A stretch of 64,000 bases of DNA from Enterococcus pallens ATCC BAA-351 (GCF_000407485.1 NZ_ASWD01000002.1:620001-684000), one strand, 5' to 3'. Positions 26,988 through 36,819 are shown, counted from the first letter of the stretch. Program-made: numbers and translations. The notes: a model not told the origin generated them from the sequence alone.

Positions 26988-28433
26988 TTATGCAATATCG
27001 CCATCAATCGCTCGTTGCGGAACACCAAACAGATACGTTACGATAAAGCCGCCAAGATAGCCGGCCAAAAGTCCTGCCAGATAGCCCCACCATTTGCCAT
27101 CAGCAATCAACGGAAGCAGCGCCACGCCGCTTGGGCCAATTGTCGTCGCCCCAATGCCGCCGATTAAACCAATTACGGCACCACCAATGCCGCCGCCAAT
27201 ACAAGCCGTAACGAAGGGACGTCCTAATGGCAAGGTCACACCATAAATTAATGGTTCACCGATACCTAAAATCCCTACTGGCAGAGCCCCTTTGATCATT
27301 TCTGTCAATTGATGATTTTTACGACATTTGATCCAAAGAGCCACAGCAGCTCCAACCTGTCCTGCACCAGCCATTGCCAAGATTGGCAGCAGCAAAGTCA
27401 TTCCAGATTGATCAATCATTTCCAAATGAATAGGTGTCAAAATTTGGTGCAAGCCAAACATTACCATCGGCAGGAATAACGCCCCTAAAGCAAAACCAGC
27501 AAATGCACCACCAACATTCAAAATCGTATTAATCGCACCAACTAAGCTGTTTGATACAGCTCCCGCAAAAGGCATCAGGATGAAAATGGTGATTAAACCA
27601 ACCACTAGCAAGGCAATCGTTGGTGTAACGATAATGTCAATTGCTTCAGGAATGATTTTGTGCAGACGTTTTTCCAGCATTGCCAATAACCAAACTGCAA
27701 GGATTACCCCGATAATTCCTCCTTGCCCAGCAGCTAAATCGCCACCGGTAAACAAGTTTTTCAAGGGTTCTTCCACATTCATTCCATTTAACATAGTAAC
27801 GCCGCCGATGACTCCTCCCAGGGCTGGTGACGCACCAAATTCAGTCGCAGCGTTAATCCCTACATAGATAACCAAATAGGTGAAAATACCATTCTTGATG
27901 ATATTCATCACTGTTACATATTGCAGCCAGTCGCCGGAAAGCTGTCCCCCAGTAATCATGTTTCCTAAGACAGAGGCTATCCCGCCAATGATTCCTGCGC
28001 CAACAAAGGCTGGAATCAGCGGTACAAAGATGTTGGAAATTGATTTTAACGCTCGCTTGAAGGGGGTGTTCTTATTGGTTTTCGCTTTTTGCTGCGCCTT
28101 AACCTCTGCCGCCCGCTGCTCGACTTTGGCTTTGCCGCTTAATTCTGGTTCAGCATTGGGAAATTCTTCCCCTAGCTTAACGCCCGCCAAACCAACCATT
28201 TCATTAGCTACTTTGTTGACTGTTCCTGGACCAACCACCACTTGCAGCGTTTCATCCTCGACCACACCCATGACGCCTTCAACTGCTTTCAGCTTTTCCA
28301 GGTCTACTTTGTCATAGTCTTTAATTTCCATGCGAACTCGCGTCATGCAATGAACGATTTTATTGACATTGTTCATGCCACCAACATTTTCATAGATTTC
28401 TCTTGAAATGCGTTTGATTTTGTCTTCTGCCAT
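26988..28433 (-). CDS. murP: PTS IIBC permease, MurNAc type
   Basis: 481 residues. IIB domain at the N-terminus with the phosphorylated Cys in HCMTRVRM (about residue 29), a linker of about 30 charged residues, then a IIC domain with about ten membrane helices of the glucose/sucrose superfamily ([18 protein letters not shown]). No IIA domain, as in MurP, so a IIA in trans is needed. Located directly after murQ with 13 bp between them, which supports MurNAc (or MurNAc-GlcNAc) as substrate and 6-phosphorylation on entry. Confidence 0.88.
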   Translation of the reverse strand: MAEDKIKRISREIYENVGGMNNVNKIVHCMTRVRMEIKDYDKVDLEKLKAVEGVMGVVEDETLQVVVGPGTVNKVANEMVGLAGVKLGEEFPNAEPELSGKAKVEQRAAEVKAQQKAKTNKNTPFKRALKSISNIFVPLIPAFVGAGIIGGIASVLGNMITGGQLSGDWLQYVTVMNIIKNGIFTYLVIYVGINAATEFGASPALGGVIGGVTMLNGMNVEEPLKNLFTGGDLAAGQGGIIGVILAVWLLAMLEKRLHKIIPEAIDIIVTPTIALLVVGLITIFILMPFAGAVSNSLVGAINTILNVGGAFAGFALGALFLPMVMFGLHQILTPIHLEMIDQSGMTLLLPILAMAGAGQVGAAVALWIKCRKNHQLTEMIKGALPVGILGIGEPLIYGVTLPLGRPFVTACIGGGIGGAVIGLIGGIGATTIGPSGVALLPLIADGKWWGYLAGLLAGYLGGFIVTYLFGVPQRAIDGDIA

Positions 28434-28446
28434 TTTTTTACCTCTC

Positions 28447-29337
28447 CTATAAAGTATTCTTGATAAAGCCTCTGCCTTGAATCAGTTTCTCTTCTGCTGC
28501 TTCTTTGCTTGAACCAGTTAGAATCATCACGATGGCTACTTTGACACTCTCGCCGGATTCAGCGAATGCTTGACTAGCTGTTTCGTAGGTACAATCAGTC
28601 GCCTCCATGATAATTCGCTTGCTGCGTTCCACTAGTTTTTCGTTGGTTGCCTTCACATCTACCATCAAATTCTTATATACTTTTCCGATACCAATCATCG
28701 ACAGCGTCGAGATCATATTTAAAACCAGCTTCTGAGCTGTTCCCGATTTTAGTCGGGTTGATCCAGTCAAAAATTCTGGACCGACTTCAATCTCAATTGG
28801 GTATTTCGCGTATTTACTGATCACCGCATCGCCATTGCAGGATAAGGAAGCCGTTGAAGCACCGACTTCTTGGGCATACGTTAAAGCACCAATTACGTAA
28901 GGGGTTCTTCCGCTGGCAGCAATTCCGATGACCATATCTTTATCCGTCAGGTTCAGATCAATCAAATCTTGTCTTCCTAGTTCTTGAGAATCTTCAGCAC
29001 CTTCAACGGCAACCGTCATCGCTTTTTCTCCGCCTGCAATTAGTCCGACTACCATTTCACTGGAAACACCAAAGGTTGGCACACATTCCGCTGCATCCAG
29101 TACTCCTAAGCGTCCGCTAGTTCCCGCACCTAAATAAATTAAACGGCCTCCTTGATTAAAGGATTGGATCGTCGCTTCAATGACTGGCTCAATTGTCGAT
29201 AGCTTTTTCTCTACAATTTTGGCAACCTTTTGATCCTCTTGATTCATCAGCTGAAGTGCCTCTGAAATCGATAGTTCATCTAAATTCATCGTTGCCTGAT
29301 TCCGTTTTTCTGTAATCAAATTTTCCAAATTAATCAT
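28447..29337 (-). CDS. murQ: N-acetylmuramic acid 6-phosphate etherase
   Basis: 296 residues from ATG 29337 (GGAG eight bases upstream); the longer frame from 29367 overlaps mupG and lacks a site. Strong family match: [64 protein letters not shown]-fold enzyme that removes the lactyl ether of MurNAc-6-P to give GlcNAc-6-P and D-lactate. Length is standard (about 300). Confidence 0.97.
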   Translation of the reverse strand: MINLENLITEKRNQATMNLDELSISEALQLMNQEDQKVAKIVEKKLSTIEPVIEATIQSFNQGGRLIYLGAGTSGRLGVLDAAECVPTFGVSSEMVVGLIAGGEKAMTVAVEGAEDSQELGRQDLIDLNLTDKDMVIGIAASGRTPYVIGALTYAQEVGASTASLSCNGDAVISKYAKYPIEIEVGPEFLTGSTRLKSGTAQKLVLNMISTLSMIGIGKVYKNLMVDVKATNEKLVERSKRIIMEATDCTYETASQAFAESGESVKVAIVMILTGSSKEAAEEKLIQGRGFIKNTL

Positions 29338-29347
29338 TTGCCTGCTC

Positions 29348-30409
29348 CTACTCTTTCTTTTGTTCAATTAACTCAAAGGCCACCCCTGCAGTCACCAGGT
29401 TTAGCAGCGGTAAATCTTCAGGGCATATCGCTGCCACAACATTTACCTTTTCATCTGCGGGTAAGGCTCTTTTGATAATTTGAATCTCTCCCATATAGCG
29501 TTGATACTTCTGATTATCAATTGTCACAGCACCAATTGGACGTGCAACAGTATTTTCTGGCGGGATTGAATCAATGTCTTGAAACCTAGCATCTGCGCTG
29601 CGAATTACATCCCTGGCTTCGTCTTGACGATTCCGGTGTGTGCGCAAAATCATTGATCGATAGTCCTCAACCACCTTTTGAACCCTGAGCACTACTTTCT
29701 TTTCCTGTGAAAACTGCTGCCATTGCTGCAAAGTGGACATTTTAATCTGCGGGTCTCCAATGTAGCAAGCGTCACAATAGCCCTGCGTTTTCAATTCCCA
29801 GCTGGCAAATAAAGGATGAACCTCTCGATGCTGCTCTAGTGTAGGCAGTCCTCGCTTCAACGGGCCTCGTCGTTCCTTGTCACCAGCAACAAAAGCTACT
29901 ACCCGAAAGGATTGCTTTAACCACTGGTTTTTAGCAGCCGCCCACTTATTATCTAGGCCCGTTTCAGGTCTTGGATAATAATTGTGCCATGCCTCAAGCT
30001 TTGAAAAATCTGCGCCTAATTCCTGCAACTCCGTTAGGTCGTCTGGTGTAATCGTGCTGGCGTTTAAACCGATTTCAATTCGGTGTGTCAGCTCAGCAAT
30101 CGTTTGATTAGAAATACCATCATCCATTCGCAAACCAGTGACCCCCAGCTGCTTCAATTCCTCCACACGTTGCAAGGAAAATCCCGCCTTTTCCAAAGCA
30201 TTCGCTGAAATATCAACCATCAGCTTCATCGATAACGCTTGCGCCAATGCACCCAGTCTTTGCAATCGCTCTTTATACTGCGAAGCATCCTCTTCTGGAA
30301 TGTGCAGAGAAGAAAAAATCCCTGTAAAACCCGCCTGATGTGCTTGGCGAATATACGCTTCTTGCTCGCGGCTCATGTCCTGATCCAAAAATACTGAGAT
30401 ACCGTCCAT
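29348..30409 (-). CDS. mupG: 6-phospho-N-acetylmuramidase (DUF871, MupG)
   Basis: 353 residues from ATG 30409 (AAAGGGG ten bases upstream); the longer frame from 30589 would start upstream of the promoter. N-terminal TIM barrel (GISVFLDQDMSRE, GFTGIFSSLHIPEED, WHNYYPRPETGLD) plus a C-terminal cyclophilin-like domain, the DUF871 layout. In Staphylococcus aureus MupG hydrolyses MurNAc-6P-GlcNAc delivered by MurP. The order mupG-murQ-murP-murR matches the staphylococcal recycling cluster. Confidence 0.93.
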   Translation of the reverse strand: MDGISVFLDQDMSREQEAYIRQAHQAGFTGIFSSLHIPEEDASQYKERLQRLGALAQALSMKLMVDISANALEKAGFSLQRVEELKQLGVTGLRMDDGISNQTIAELTHRIEIGLNASTITPDDLTELQELGADFSKLEAWHNYYPRPETGLDNKWAAAKNQWLKQSFRVVAFVAGDKERRGPLKRGLPTLEQHREVHPLFASWELKTQGYCDACYIGDPQIKMSTLQQWQQFSQEKKVVLRVQKVVEDYRSMILRTHRNRQDEARDVIRSADARFQDIDSIPPENTVARPIGAVTIDNQKYQRYMGEIQIIKRALPADEKVNVVAAICPEDLPLLNLVTAGVAFELIEQKKE

Positions 30410-30439
30410 AAAACTGCAACCCCTTTCATTCACAAACAC

Positions 30440-30468
30440 ATTATACACATTTAGGAATATTATTTCAA
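30440..30468 (-). promoter_or_regulatory. Sigma-A promoter of the MurNAc operon
   Basis: On the minus strand: -35 TTGAAA, 17-bp spacer, -10 TATAAT. About 30 bp upstream of the mupG start. Confidence 0.85.
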
Positions 30469-30512
30469 TATATATTTTCAAATTTCCCATTTTCGGAAAT
30501 ATTATTCCTAAA
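30450..30512 (-). promoter_or_regulatory. Inverted repeat (probable MurR operator) overlapping the MurNAc promoter
   Basis: Arms TTTAGGAATATTATTTC (30450-30466) and GAAATATTATTCCTAAA (30496-30512) are near-perfect inverted copies. The proximal arm fills the spacer and part of the -35 box, a layout expected for repression. Confidence 0.75.
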
Positions 30513-31180
30513 AAATCACTCAGGTTATTTAATGTTGCCCTTCGATAAAGGCACTCTTGATTTCTTGTCGCTTTATTGTAAGACAGCATTTACCCGTTAG
30601 TATTTTGATCCCAAAAAAGACTGTATCCTCCATTCCTTTTTAGGAATTTTGTCTACAGTCTGAAGCTATGTCTCTTTTATTCTTTGTCGTTTCATCGAAA
30701 AGTATGTCCGGGTTTCGTTCAAGGAAAACATTTAACGATACTCTTATACTCGGGCAAGCGATATCCTCTCTCTTGCTCGCATTTTGATTAAGAAATCCTG
30801 CACCTTGCGTTCCAGTGTTAAAAATTTTTTCAGCATTAAAATAACAAATATTCGTGTGAAAACCAGAATGCTTTTGAAAGTGATGCTGGCGTGCCAAAAA
30901 ACAAAAGAAATTAACGAAAATACTTGATTGTAAGTCACCTTTCACTTTTCTCTTCACGAAAAAAACTTACATAAAATAACCACTGTTATATTACACGTGT
31001 TATAAATAGTTTTAACAAAAGTGACTATTAATTGCAATTTATTATTGAATCATGAGATTTTTTACGGTATTCTATAACCAAATTATTAGAGCATTTACAA
31101 CAATACAACAAACAAAAAAATTAGAATGATCACATTTTTGCTACAACTAAACCATTTAATGCTTACGAGGAGATGTAACT
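30513..31180. other. Intergenic region between the MurNAc operon and the lysine-tailed gene
   Basis: No convincing gene. Minus-strand frames of 105 codons (30640-30957) and 64 codons (GTG start, 30744-30938, hydrophobic) lack good ribosome binding sites and look spurious. A terminator-like structure lies at 30618-30661 on the minus strand. 30960-31130 is very AT-rich and probably holds the promoter of the plus-strand gene. Confidence 0.5.
30618..30661 (-). terminator. Orphan terminator-like structure
   Basis: Outer stem AGACTGTA / TACAGTCT enclosing a nested ATTCCT / AGGAAT hairpin, followed on the minus strand by TTTTTT. No recognised gene ends here, so it may close a small RNA or insulate the MurNAc promoter. 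Confidence 0.55.
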
Positions 31181-32161
31181 ATGACAGCGAAATCACTTAT
31201 GAACAAATCAGCCCAGCCCTTCGGAAAAAGACAGGTCTTCACCCTAAAAAAACGCGAGACTCTTTCCAGCCGCTTAGAAGCTTTTTTATCGGAAACCAAA
31301 AATACTGCGTTTTTCATTCAATTTTGTGTAGCCATCATGGTACGCAATGCGTTTAGTCCGCTTGATCTATCCTTTGTCGCAAAAAAACAAGTGCGCGACT
31401 TATTCCTAACTGGCGAAGTTCCGGCCTCCGTTCGTCATTTATGCATCTACTTCCAAGATTATTTTACCACTGATAAAGAATGGCAAACTGTCATCAACCG
31501 CCTATACAAAAACCAACAAGAATTCAACGAGCTGACGCAACAAGCGCGTTTACAGATAGAACCCTTGCGCCCTGCACTAATTTCTGGGGAGCAACCCGTC
31601 GACAGCAGACAAAAATTGAAGGCCGGCTTCTTAGATGAAGCCAACAAAATGCATACTTGGAGCTTAAGTAACGTAGTGTGTCTGCGTTCACCTGAAGAAC
31701 ATCGGGCTCTATTAGATATTTTAGGAAATTTAACCGTTTTCCAAAAGGATGGCCGGCGTCAATTCACCCAAGTGGTTTGGCTGGACTTTGCCCCTGATGA
31801 ACGCACCCGCAACTTCGACATTCGCAATGAAGAAGACACGGCGGAAGAAGCAGGCGAACAATTAACCGAACAGCAAAAAAAAGCTTCAGCTAAAAAGGCC
31901 GTGCCAAACGATGGTGATAAAGCAGACGCAGATACTGAGGCTCAGTCAGCTCCGCCCGTTAATCAGTCAGAGCAGACACCATCTTCGAATGATACGAAGA
32001 AGAAAAAAGCCGGCAAAGTCCCAACGGATCGGATACCCAGCTGGAAAGACTTGACTGCAACTGGCAAAAAAAAGAAAAAAAAGCGGAATCTTGAGCTGGA
32101 AAAAGCGCTGCGCAAGAATACCAGCAAGAAAAAGAACCGGAAGCGGAATAGGCGGAAATAG
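31181..32161 (+). CDS. Uncharacterised protein with very basic Lys/Arg-rich tail
   Basis: 326 residues, ATG after GAGGAG with eight-base spacing. I do not recognise a domain. Residues 1-225 are folded-looking, mixed alpha/beta; 226-285 are acidic, Ala/Gln/Ser-rich and probably disordered; 286-326 are extremely basic (KKKKKKRN, KKKNRKRNRRK), which could bind nucleic acid or the membrane. No signal peptide or membrane helix. Monocistronic, preceded by a long AT-rich region and convergent with the HAD gene. Expressed gene is likely; function unknown. Confidence 0.75.
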   Translation: MTAKSLMNKSAQPFGKRQVFTLKKRETLSSRLEAFLSETKNTAFFIQFCVAIMVRNAFSPLDLSFVAKKQVRDLFLTGEVPASVRHLCIYFQDYFTTDKEWQTVINRLYKNQQEFNELTQQARLQIEPLRPALISGEQPVDSRQKLKAGFLDEANKMHTWSLSNVVCLRSPEEHRALLDILGNLTVFQKDGRRQFTQVVWLDFAPDERTRNFDIRNEEDTAEEAGEQLTEQQKKASAKKAVPNDGDKADADTEAQSAPPVNQSEQTPSSNDTKKKKAGKVPTDRIPSWKDLTATGKKKKKKRNLELEKALRKNTSKKKNRKRNRRK

Positions 32162-32222
32162 CTGTATGTTGGGAAAACAGAAAAAGCCCCAGCAGCCAGC
32201 TTAGGACTTAGTTTACGAAGGA

Positions 32223-32900
32223 TTAAATTCCTAGTTTTGGCAATTCCTCCAGCTTAGTGAGCTCCAAGAGTTCAGGAAGATCCGCTGGTCGACTTCGCTG
32301 ATGCTTGTTGAACCAGATAGGAATTAATCCGGCATTTATTGCACCGTGGATATCTGCTGTTAGGCTGTCTCCTAACATAAACGTTGCTTCAGCTGCAGCA
32401 CCACTTCTTTTTAGGCATTCGTTGAAAAACTCAGGATCAGGCTTTTCATACCCTATTTCGTCTGAAACATAAGTATCGTCAAAAAAATGAAGCAGCTGGG
32501 CCTTTGCTAACCGTTTGAGCTGCGTGGCCAAAATACCATTGGAAGCTGCATAAAGCCCATAGCCTTTCTGTTGTAGATAGGACAGCATTTCGAGTGCGCC
32601 CTTGATTACCACAGCTTCTTCGCCTAAATGTTGCTGGAACATGGTTTGGAATCGTTGATAAGGTTGGGATGACTGCGTCTGCTCTAAAAATTGCCGAGCT
32701 CTTTCTCTCAGCACCTCTTCAATGGTCAGCTCTCCTTTTTTCTGTTTGGACCAAAGCATTTTATCGATTTGGCGATAAATGGCTAACGTAGCTGATGAAT
32801 ACCCGATGTCCAGCTGTTGGCAGGTCTTTTTCAGCGCCTGCTCACTCCCCTTTTCGTAATCTAAAAGGGTATCGTCAATATCTAAAAAAATAGTTTTCAT
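32223..32900 (-). CDS. HAD-superfamily hydrolase, YjjG-like nucleotidase
   Basis: 225 residues. Motif I DIDDTLLDY with the nucleophile Asp, motif II ASNG, motif III Lys in YEKPDPEFF, motif IV MLGDSLTADIHGA. The helical cap and length fit the YjjG/YfnB group of 5'-nucleotidases, which act on pyrimidine nucleoside monophosphates. A -10 TATAAT lies at 32934-32939 on the minus strand. Confidence 0.9.
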   Translation of the reverse strand: MKTIFLDIDDTLLDYEKGSEQALKKTCQQLDIGYSSATLAIYRQIDKMLWSKQKKGELTIEEVLRERARQFLEQTQSSQPYQRFQTMFQQHLGEEAVVIKGALEMLSYLQQKGYGLYAASNGILATQLKRLAKAQLLHFFDDTYVSDEIGYEKPDPEFFNECLKRSGAAAEATFMLGDSLTADIHGAINAGLIPIWFNKHQRSRPADLPELLELTKLEELPKLGI

Positions 32901-33516
32901 TGGGTTCCCCTCACTTGTTTGATGGTTTATTTATTATACCAGAGGAGAGCTTAAGTCTTACCACCAGTAAGCATTCAAAAAACAGAAATGACGGGCATCT
33001 TTGTCTTTTGAGTTAAATTGACGCCATAATTGCCTTTTTCTCCAACGCTCTGCAGCAAAGCCAGGCTCCTTTATGCCATTGGAAAAGACGGGATCGTCAA
33101 CTTTTTCCTACATTGAATACCCCATCCTCAGCTGGTGCATAGCCCTCAGCTTTTTTATTTTACAAAAATCCAACTATAAACGTCTCCTATTTACTGAAGA
33201 CCGTTCCCTTGTCGACATCATAATTCCTAAAAAGAGAATAAAAAACCAGTATTAAGTAGTACCCCCCCAAGCTCTGAATTTTCCCATTGTGATAGTAGCT
33301 CCTCCACTCTTTCATTTCTACGTCCGCTTAAGAATTCACGTTTCCAGCCCTTTAGAGAACCTTTTTCCGGCTAAACCTCTCAAGAATTTTAGAAATATTT
33401 TAGAATTGGTTGAGAGTTATCTGAAAAAGAAACCGTAAACTGATAAGTATAGAAGGTCAGTTAACTGATTCCGGACCTTATTAAAACTAAACTTAACTTA
33501 AAAGGAGCAGCACACC
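32901..33516. other. Intergenic region between divergent HAD and ABC exporter genes
   Basis: Promoter region of the HAD gene at its left end (TATAAT 32934-32939, minus) and of the exporter at its right end (long AT-rich leader 33380-33500, ribosome binding site AAAGGAG). I see no gene; the 60-codon plus frame at 33073 has no ribosome binding site. Confidence 0.5.
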
Positions 33517-34443
33517 ATGGAAACTATTCTAACTGTTCAGCAGCTGAATAAAAAATACAAACAGCAATATGCCTTAAAGGATGTCTCACTACACATTCGC
33601 AAAGGAGAAATTTACGGCTTGATCGGTCGCAATGGCGCCGGTAAAACAACCTTGCTAAAGGCAATCACCCGATTAATTGCGCCGACAAACGGCCAGATTG
33701 CTTTGTTCGGTTCTTCTACCGATAAAGAATGGACCAACAGCCTAAAGCGTACTGGGGCGGTGATTGAAACACCCTCCGCCTACGATCAGCTGACAGCCGA
33801 ACAAAACTTAGCCTACTATTGCAAATTGCGCGGCATTGTTCAGTCAAAGCAGGTCATCAAAGAAACCCTAGAACTGGTGGACTTAACGGATACCGGCAGA
33901 AAAAAATATAAGAACTTCTCATTAGGGATGAAGCAAAAGCTGGGGATTGCCATTGCTATTTTGACTCGGCCAGACTTTCTAATTCTAGATGAACCGATTA
34001 ACGGCTTGGACCCAATTGCGATCGTCGAGTTTCGTCGTCTGATTAAACGCTTGAATGAAGAGCGGGGCATGACCATCATTATTTCCAGCCATATTTTAAC
34101 GGAGCTTTATCATGTGGCAACCCGCTTTGGGATTATTAACGACGGTCAGCTGGTGAAGGAAATTTCGAAAACTGAATTTGATCAGATGAATGATGAATTT
34201 ATCGTCCTGCAAACCAAGCAAATCCAGCAGGCCAGTCAATTTTTACAGGACAGCTTGCATTATGTCCTAAAGGTAGTTGACAAGAATACCATGCACATTT
34301 TTGGAGAATCCAATCAAGTCAATCACATCATTCAGGCGCTGGTTGAGGAACGAATTGTCATTGACGGCATTTACCATTCAAAACAAAACTTAGAGGATTA
34401 TTTCACCGAACTTGTGGGTGAATTAGGAGGAAACTTATCATGA
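33517..34443 (+). CDS. ABC transporter ATPase, BcrA/lantibiotic-immunity type
   Basis: 308 residues. Walker A GRNGAGKTT, signature NFSLGMKQKLGIA, Walker B FLILDEPINGLDP, switch His in SSHIL. The signature is typical of BcrA-like exporters for bacitracin, lantibiotics and similar peptides. Note the Ile in DEPINGLD. Overlaps the permease by 4 bp (ATGA). Faces a two-component system across a shared terminator. Confidence 0.93.
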   Translation: METILTVQQLNKKYKQQYALKDVSLHIRKGEIYGLIGRNGAGKTTLLKAITRLIAPTNGQIALFGSSTDKEWTNSLKRTGAVIETPSAYDQLTAEQNLAYYCKLRGIVQSKQVIKETLELVDLTDTGRKKYKNFSLGMKQKLGIAIAILTRPDFLILDEPINGLDPIAIVEFRRLIKRLNEERGMTIIISSHILTELYHVATRFGIINDGQLVKEISKTEFDQMNDEFIVLQTKQIQQASQFLQDSLHYVLKVVDKNTMHIFGESNQVNHIIQALVEERIVIDGIYHSKQNLEDYFTELVGELGGNLS

Positions 34444-35213
34444 TTAATACCATTCGAGCAGATTTTTATCGTTTATTTCATTCAAAGGGCTTTTACATCA
34501 ACCAGCTGCTTTTAATTGGCTTAGTCGTGCTCTCAGTCGGCACCGAAGCGTTAGGCTCCGTCGGGATTTCCCATGACTCTCTCCAGCAGCTGCAGGAGCA
34601 GGTTACCCAAGCGAAGTGGTCGGGTGCCAACACTTTAATTGCCATGTCCACTATGTCCAGTTTTCTTATGTATTTCTGCTTGCCGCTTTTCGTTATGACT
34701 ATCGGCTTTGATCTATCAAAAAAGACCTTGAAAAACTTGATTTCATCTGGCATTTCTCGCGGGGAATTTTTCTTTTCAAAATACATTGTTTTCCTGGTGA
34801 CCATATTGATGCAATTTGCCTTTTATTATGGTTTATCCTTTTTAACGGCAGCCATCAAAAATGGCGTAGGGGATTTTGGGGTCAATTACTTTGAAAATTT
34901 TTTCCGTACCTTAGGTGTACAGTATTTATCCATTAACGCAATCTTTGCTTTTGGTTTACTGGCTCTGTATCTATGCTTCTCTAATATTGCAGCCGTTCTA
35001 GCTGTCGTGATTTTGCCGATTGCAACTGGAATTATCACTATCATCTATTCTAAGGTAAAAGTTCTGCAATATATAAGCTTCCAAGGCAGCATGGATTCTG
35101 CTTGGCTAAGTCTTCCTGACAACTTTTGGTTAAACACCATGATTGCAGCTGTTCTAGTAATTATTTGCTGCGGCACGCTTTCCCTCATCTCCTTTAAGAA
35201 GCGAGATCTATAA
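34440..35213 (+). CDS. ABC-2 family permease, BcrB-like
   Basis: 257 residues with about six membrane helices. Starts with a short cytoplasmic segment (IRADFYRLFHSKGFY) common in lantibiotic-type ABC-2 permeases, and has the loop DLSKKTLKNLISSGISRGEFFFSKY. Forms an exporter with the ATPase directly upstream. Substrate probably an antimicrobial peptide; inference from the ATPase type and the neighbouring two-component system. Confidence 0.88.
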   Translation: MINTIRADFYRLFHSKGFYINQLLLIGLVVLSVGTEALGSVGISHDSLQQLQEQVTQAKWSGANTLIAMSTMSSFLMYFCLPLFVMTIGFDLSKKTLKNLISSGISRGEFFFSKYIVFLVTILMQFAFYYGLSFLTAAIKNGVGDFGVNYFENFFRTLGVQYLSINAIFAFGLLALYLCFSNIAAVLAVVILPIATGIITIIYSKVKVLQYISFQGSMDSAWLSLPDNFWLNTMIAAVLVIICCGTLSLISFKKRDL

Positions 35214-35219
35214 AAACAG

Positions 35220-35248
35220 GAGGCTGTGACGGTTATCGCCACAGCCTC
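35220..35248. terminator. Bidirectional terminator between exporter and histidine kinase
   Basis: Stem GAGGCTGTG / CACAGCCTC with T-rich flanks on both strands, in the 38-bp gap between convergent genes. Confidence 0.88.
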
Positions 35249-35251
35249 TCT

Positions 35252-36142
35252 TTATTTCCTGCTTAACTCCCAAGTAATTTCTAAACAAAACTGTTGGTCC
35301 TGAGCCTTCATGGAGAAAAATCCTTGCGTCAATTCAACCAGCTCTTTCGTAATGTACAAGCCCAATCCCGAAGATTTTTCCGTTTCAGACATATTCTCTG
35401 AATAAAAACGGCTGGTCAGCTTTTCGAGATTTTGAATTTCCTGCTGACTCTGATTGCAGATGGTTACATAAGCCCGCTTATCATCACTAGAGAGCTTAAC
35501 CGTCAGCTGCTTTTCCCCATGCTTTAAAATATTGCTGAAGATGTTCTGGAAAATCCGCTGCAAGATTTCTGGATCATTTTCGATCAAACAGCCTTCCTGA
35601 ATAGCCACCTCTGCCTCAAACTGCTGCTCAGTCAAACTACTATAATAATTTAACAGGTTTTCGGTTAATGCCTGCGAAAGATCCAGCTGCTGAAACTTAG
35701 GCTGGACATTGGCCTCCAATAAATCTTGATATTCCAGCAATACCTCGACCCGCTGAGAAACTGTCGTTAAATTCTTTTGGATTTTTGCTAGTCGTTCCTG
35801 TTCCTCCGGCAGCTCCTTTATCAAGGTTTGCGTGAAGCCGCTGGCAATTGTTAAGGGTGTCCGAATGTCATGGGTAATATTATGAATGGCTAAATCCAGC
35901 GTCTTTTTCTCCTGCTGATTAAGAATGCGACTCTCCTGTAGCTCGTTAAAAATCTGGTTTACCTCATGAATTAACGGGTCCAGCCCCTTTTGATGTTGGG
36001 AATTCATCAAAACAACGTTCGTTTGACTGACTCGCTTCTCTTCAATCTCTTTTGCCAGACTGCGAAGGCTCAAACGCAAAACAATATAACGATAAGCCAA
36101 AAACACAGCTGCCAACGTACTAAAAATTGCTAAATAGCTCAT
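35252..36142 (-). CDS. Sensor histidine kinase
   Basis: 296 residues. One N-terminal membrane helix (about 2-22), a coiled linker, H-box THDIRTPLTIASGF with the phosphorylated His, N-box NIFSNILKHG and G-box SGLGLYITKELV. With almost no extracellular domain it resembles intramembrane-sensing kinases of peptide-resistance systems. Its ATG overlaps the regulator's stop by one base (TAATG). The adjacent exporter is a likely regulated target. Confidence 0.93.
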   Translation of the reverse strand: MSYLAIFSTLAAVFLAYRYIVLRLSLRSLAKEIEEKRVSQTNVVLMNSQHQKGLDPLIHEVNQIFNELQESRILNQQEKKTLDLAIHNITHDIRTPLTIASGFTQTLIKELPEEQERLAKIQKNLTTVSQRVEVLLEYQDLLEANVQPKFQQLDLSQALTENLLNYYSSLTEQQFEAEVAIQEGCLIENDPEILQRIFQNIFSNILKHGEKQLTVKLSSDDKRAYVTICNQSQQEIQNLEKLTSRFYSENMSETEKSSGLGLYITKELVELTQGFFSMKAQDQQFCLEITWELSRK

Positions 36143-36819
36143 TATTCACCTGCCAGCTTTACACCGACAGCCCAGACGGTTTCGATGTACTCATTCTCAG
36201 CATCCAGCTGGCTGATTTTCTTACGCAAATTACTTAAGTGGGTGTTCAAGGTATTATCTCCTGGCAAATAGCTTTCCTGCCAAACCTGCTCATACAGCTG
36301 TTCCTTTGTAAAAATCTGCTTAGGACGGCTCATTAACGTTTTCAAAATCTCAAATTCCTTTTTCCCTAACCGCAGCGACTGGTCCCCTGATTGGATGGCA
36401 AAAGAATTCTCATCCAGTGTGATATTTTTATAGCATAAACAGGGTTTCTCTGTTTCAGCAGGCTGAGCACTTCTCAGCTGAACCATCACTCTGGCACGGA
36501 CTTCATCTAAATCAAAGGGCTTGGTAATGTAATCATTGGCGCCATTCAGCAAGTAATCACTAACAGTCTTTTTATCACCTAAGGCCGTAATAATGATTAC
36601 CGGCACGTTACTGCTCTGACGAATTTCCGCTAACACCTCTTCACCGTTTTTCCCCGGCAGCATAATATCCAGCAACACTAAATCGATCGCTTCATAACGA
36701 AACAGCATCAGCCCCTCAGTCCCCGAAAAAGCCGGAAACACCTCATGCTGCTCCTTCAATAAATCCTGTAAAATTTCATTGATATCGTTGTTATCTTCAA
36801 TAATTAAAATCTTGGCCAT
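36142..36819 (-). CDS. OmpR-family response regulator
   Basis: 225 residues. Receiver domain with acidic pocket IEDN, phosphorylated Asp in LVLLDIMLPGKNG (about residue 53), ITALGD and KPFDLDE; winged-helix DNA-binding domain with TLNTHLSNLRKKI near the C-terminus. Co-transcribed with the kinase. Confidence 0.95.
   Translation of the reverse strand: MAKILIIEDNNDINEILQDLLKEQHEVFPAFSGTEGLMLFRYEAIDLVLLDIMLPGKNGEEVLAEIRQSSNVPVIIITALGDKKTVSDYLLNGANDYITKPFDLDEVRARVMVQLRSAQPAETEKPCLCYKNITLDENSFAIQSGDQSLRLGKKEFEILKTLMSRPKQIFTKEQLYEQVWQESYLPGDNTLNTHLSNLRKKISQLDAENEYIETVWAVGVKLAGE

Noticed and set aside
29348-30589. mupG start at 30589
   Set aside because: Upstream of the mapped-by-eye promoter and operator; ATG 30409 gives the usual DUF871 N-terminus.
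30640-30957. 105-codon minus-strand frame before the MurNAc operon
   Set aside because: No ribosome binding site and atypical composition; only the terminator-like structure near it is unusual.
33073-33255. 60-codon plus-strand frame
   Set aside because: No ribosome binding site and no homology pattern; falls in an intergenic region.
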